This document shows, in pieces, positions 6,783-8,145 of a DNA stretch of 8,145 bases. This DNA comes from Candidatus Hydrogenedentota bacterium. GTDB lineage: Bacteria > Hydrogenedentota > Hydrogenedentia > Hydrogenedentales > CAITNO01. Numbering within the stretch: position 1 is the first letter of the stretch; every line of letters begins with the position of its first letter. The stretch spans positions 1-8,145 of the forward strand of contig CAIJOU010000673.1 in the NCBI GenBank assembly GCA_903822375.1, in the 5' to 3' direction. Made by a program: the position numbers and the translations under genes. The notes below the pieces were generated by a model that searched no databases, was not told the origin of the DNA, and saw only the letters and a program-made list of their open reading frames with translations.

Positions 6783-8018
6783 ATGCGCTGGATACTTGCT
6801 GTCATGGCAGTGCTGTCGTCGGTGGCAACGGCAGAAGAGCAGAAGATTGACTCGACGACCATTCACGGAAAGACGCTGTGCGGCTATCAAGGCTGGTTTC
6901 GCTGTCCAGGCGATGCGCTGAATATCGGCTGGGTGCATTGGAGCCGGGACACGAAGCGGATTGTGCCGGAAATGCTGACCTTCGAGATGTGGCCGGATAT
7001 GACGGACTACGGGGAGGCGGAACAGTACCGGGCCGACGGGTTCACCTATCCCGACGGCAGGCAGGCTACGCTGTACAGCGCGGAGAACAAGGAAACCGTG
7101 CTGCGGCATTTCCAGTGGATGGCACAGTACGGAATCCAGGGGGTATGGTTGCAGCATTTTCTGGTCGGAATGCCGGAGGGCCCCGAAGGGCCCATCATGT
7201 ATGCGTCTCACGGAAGGGTGCTGGAGCATGTACGGGAGGCGGCGCATGCGACGGGCCGGGTCTGGGCGCTGGCGTTCGACATGGCGGCGATGCCGCCGGA
7301 CAAGATATTCGAATCCATGACCAACGAATGGAAACGTCTGGTGGACGCCGGGGTAACCAGTGATGACCGATATCTCCATGAAAAAGGCCTGCCGGTACTG
7401 ATGGTGTGGGGCTTCTATCCGAAGCAAAACATCACGCCGGACTTGGCAAACCGCATCATCGACTTCTTTAAGAATGACCCGAAGTACAAAGTGTTCCTTG
7501 CGGGCGGCTGCGAGTGGGAATGGCGCACGGAGAAGACGCCGGGCTGGCCGGAATTTCTGCGGCGCTTCGACATCATCTCCCCGTGGAATGTCGGCAACTA
7601 TTCCATCGACAAGGAAGGAAACAAGTATGCCTCCACGCACTATTGGAAAGAGGACATTGAAGAGGCGAAACGCACGGGCATGCTCTATCTGCCCGTGTTC
7701 TATCCGGGCTTCAGTTGGGACAATCTGAAACAATGCCCCCCCGGTAAATCTATCATTGAGCGGCAGGGCGGGCGCTTCTTCTGGAAGCAGTTCTGCGCGG
7801 CGGCGGAACTGGGGCTGGACATGGGGTATGTGGCGATGTTTGACGAGGTGGACGAGGGCACGGCCATCTACAAGGTGACGAGCACGCCGCCGGTGCAGGC
7901 GCATTTCGTCGGATACGAGGGACTGCCAAGCGACTGGTATCTGCGCCTGGCCGGAGAGGGCACCAAGATGCTGCTGAAACAGCGCCCGCTCACGAAGGAA
8001 ATGCCGCTGACACCTTGA
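6783..8018 (+). CDS. Secreted GH99/GH71-like glycoside hydrolase
   Basis: The product is 411 residues. Residues 1-17 (MRWILAVMAVLSSVATA, then EEQ) form a Sec signal peptide with an A-x-A cleavage site, so it acts in the periplasm or outside the cell. GKTLCGYQGWFRCPGD (29-44) and the following GWVHW match the opening of bacterial proteins annotated as glycoside hydrolase family 71/99-like. YVAMFDEVDEGTAI (349-362) lines up with the GH99 active-site segment usually read as N-E-W-H-E-G-T. The two glutamates keep the same spacing, here E355 and E358, but W-H is replaced by V-D. GH99 enzymes act on alpha-mannans (endo-alpha-1,2-mannosidase or mannanase); GH71 acts on alpha-1,3-glucan. I cannot choose a substrate. 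Length is normal for a single-domain member, with no extra binding module. The gene stands alone on its strand, divergent from the amidohydrolase block. Confidence 0.88.
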   Translation: MRWILAVMAVLSSVATAEEQKIDSTTIHGKTLCGYQGWFRCPGDALNIGWVHWSRDTKRIVPEMLTFEMWPDMTDYGEAEQYRADGFTYPDGRQATLYSAENKETVLRHFQWMAQYGIQGVWLQHFLVGMPEGPEGPIMYASHGRVLEHVREAAHATGRVWALAFDMAAMPPDKIFESMTNEWKRLVDAGVTSDDRYLHEKGLPVLMVWGFYPKQNITPDLANRIIDFFKNDPKYKVFLAGGCEWEWRTEKTPGWPEFLRRFDIISPWNVGNYSIDKEGNKYASTHYWKEDIEEAKRTGMLYLPVFYPGFSWDNLKQCPPGKSIIERQGGRFFWKQFCAAAELGLDMGYVAMFDEVDEGTAIYKVTSTPPVQAHFVGYEGLPSDWYLRLAGEGTKMLLKQRPLTKEMPLTP

Positions 8019-8074
8019 AGACGTGTACATTGCCTTTCATCGCAATAGGACTCCATCTTGTTCATGACTTCAGA

Positions 8075-8102
8075 CTTCCTGGTCTTGCGGGAGCCCAGGA
8101 AG
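8075..8102. repeat. Perfect 8-bp inverted repeat downstream of the GH99-like gene
   Basis: CTTCCTGG (8075-8082) and CCAGGAAG (8095-8102) are exact reverse complements separated by 12 nt, starting 57 bp after the TGA. The position suits a transcript-end hairpin, but no T-run follows on either strand, so it could instead be a protein-binding dyad or part of an unseen element to the right. Confidence 0.45.
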
Positions 8103-8130
8103 AGTTACGCTTGACCATACCTCCGTTCTT

Positions 8131-8145
8131 GGCCCCGAAGGGGTC
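8131..8145 (-). terminator. GC-rich hairpin with UUCG-type loop at the right edge
   Basis: On the minus strand GACCCC and GGGGCC pair (one G-U) around a tight loop, which can also be read as a C(UUCG)G tetraloop, a very stable RNA cap. The window ends inside or at this element, so its flank, including any U-run, cannot be judged. It might belong to a gene or leader lying to the right. Confidence 0.25.

Noticed and set aside
6765..8030. 421-codon minus-strand open frame opposite the GH99-like gene
   Set aside because: Shadow frame with no family features; the plus strand has signal peptide, ribosome binding site and active-site motif.
8062..8145. Minus-strand frame of 27 codons entering from the right edge (ends GSLKS then TGA)
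   Set aside because: Too short and without recognisable sequence to be called a gene end; a second frame is also open there, so chance is likely.
1..8145. CRISPR array, tRNA or rRNA, transposase, integron or phage genes
   Set aside because: No regularly spaced repeats, cloverleaf-like segments or mobile-element proteins were seen on either strand.

Overview
The window is GC-rich, densely coding bacterial DNA with five gene loci and no RNA genes, CRISPR array or recognisable mobile element. The gene content is a sugar- or polysaccharide-related set: two putative secreted glycoside-hydrolase-like proteins, a Tat-exported FAD-dependent oxidoreductase and a uronate-isomerase-like amidohydrolase, plus an orphan fused radical SAM protein. 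This resembles planctomycete, lentisphaerid or Hydrogenedentes-type heterotrophs, often known only from metagenomes. The lineage is an inference from gene style, not a marker-based assignment.

Layout. Positions 2-1225 (+) hold a TIM-barrel glycosidase-like protein whose N-terminus may be cut by the window edge. It converges on a three-gene minus-strand block across a 30-bp gap that contains a small hairpin. Read in its own direction, the block runs: an amidohydrolase (6581 to 5244), a radical SAM/DUF2344 fusion protein (5247 to 2692) that overlaps it by ATGA, and, after 80 bp, a Tat-signal FAD-dependent oxidoreductase (2611 to 1256). Divergent from the block, across a 201-bp gap, is a secreted GH99/GH71-like glycoside hydrolase (6783-8018, +) with a strong Shine-Dalgarno sequence. 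The last 127 bp hold two inverted repeats and no gene I can support.

The most notable feature is that the FAD oxidoreductase is interrupted by one in-frame TAG (codon 236, positions 1904-1906). The frame is otherwise intact, with a Rossmann motif before the stop and the family's C-terminal FAD-binding signature after it. This is not a frameshift. It could be a recent nonsense mutation, a base-call error, or readthrough.

A plausible joint role is breakdown of an extracellular glycan by the two exported hydrolases, with further handling of sugars or sugar acids by the oxidoreductase and amidohydrolase. The radical SAM protein has no obvious place in that scheme. I found no convincing evidence of a wholly new system. 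The amber interruption, the coupling of the radical SAM gene to an amidohydrolase, and the unassigned left-hand hydrolase deserve follow-up.
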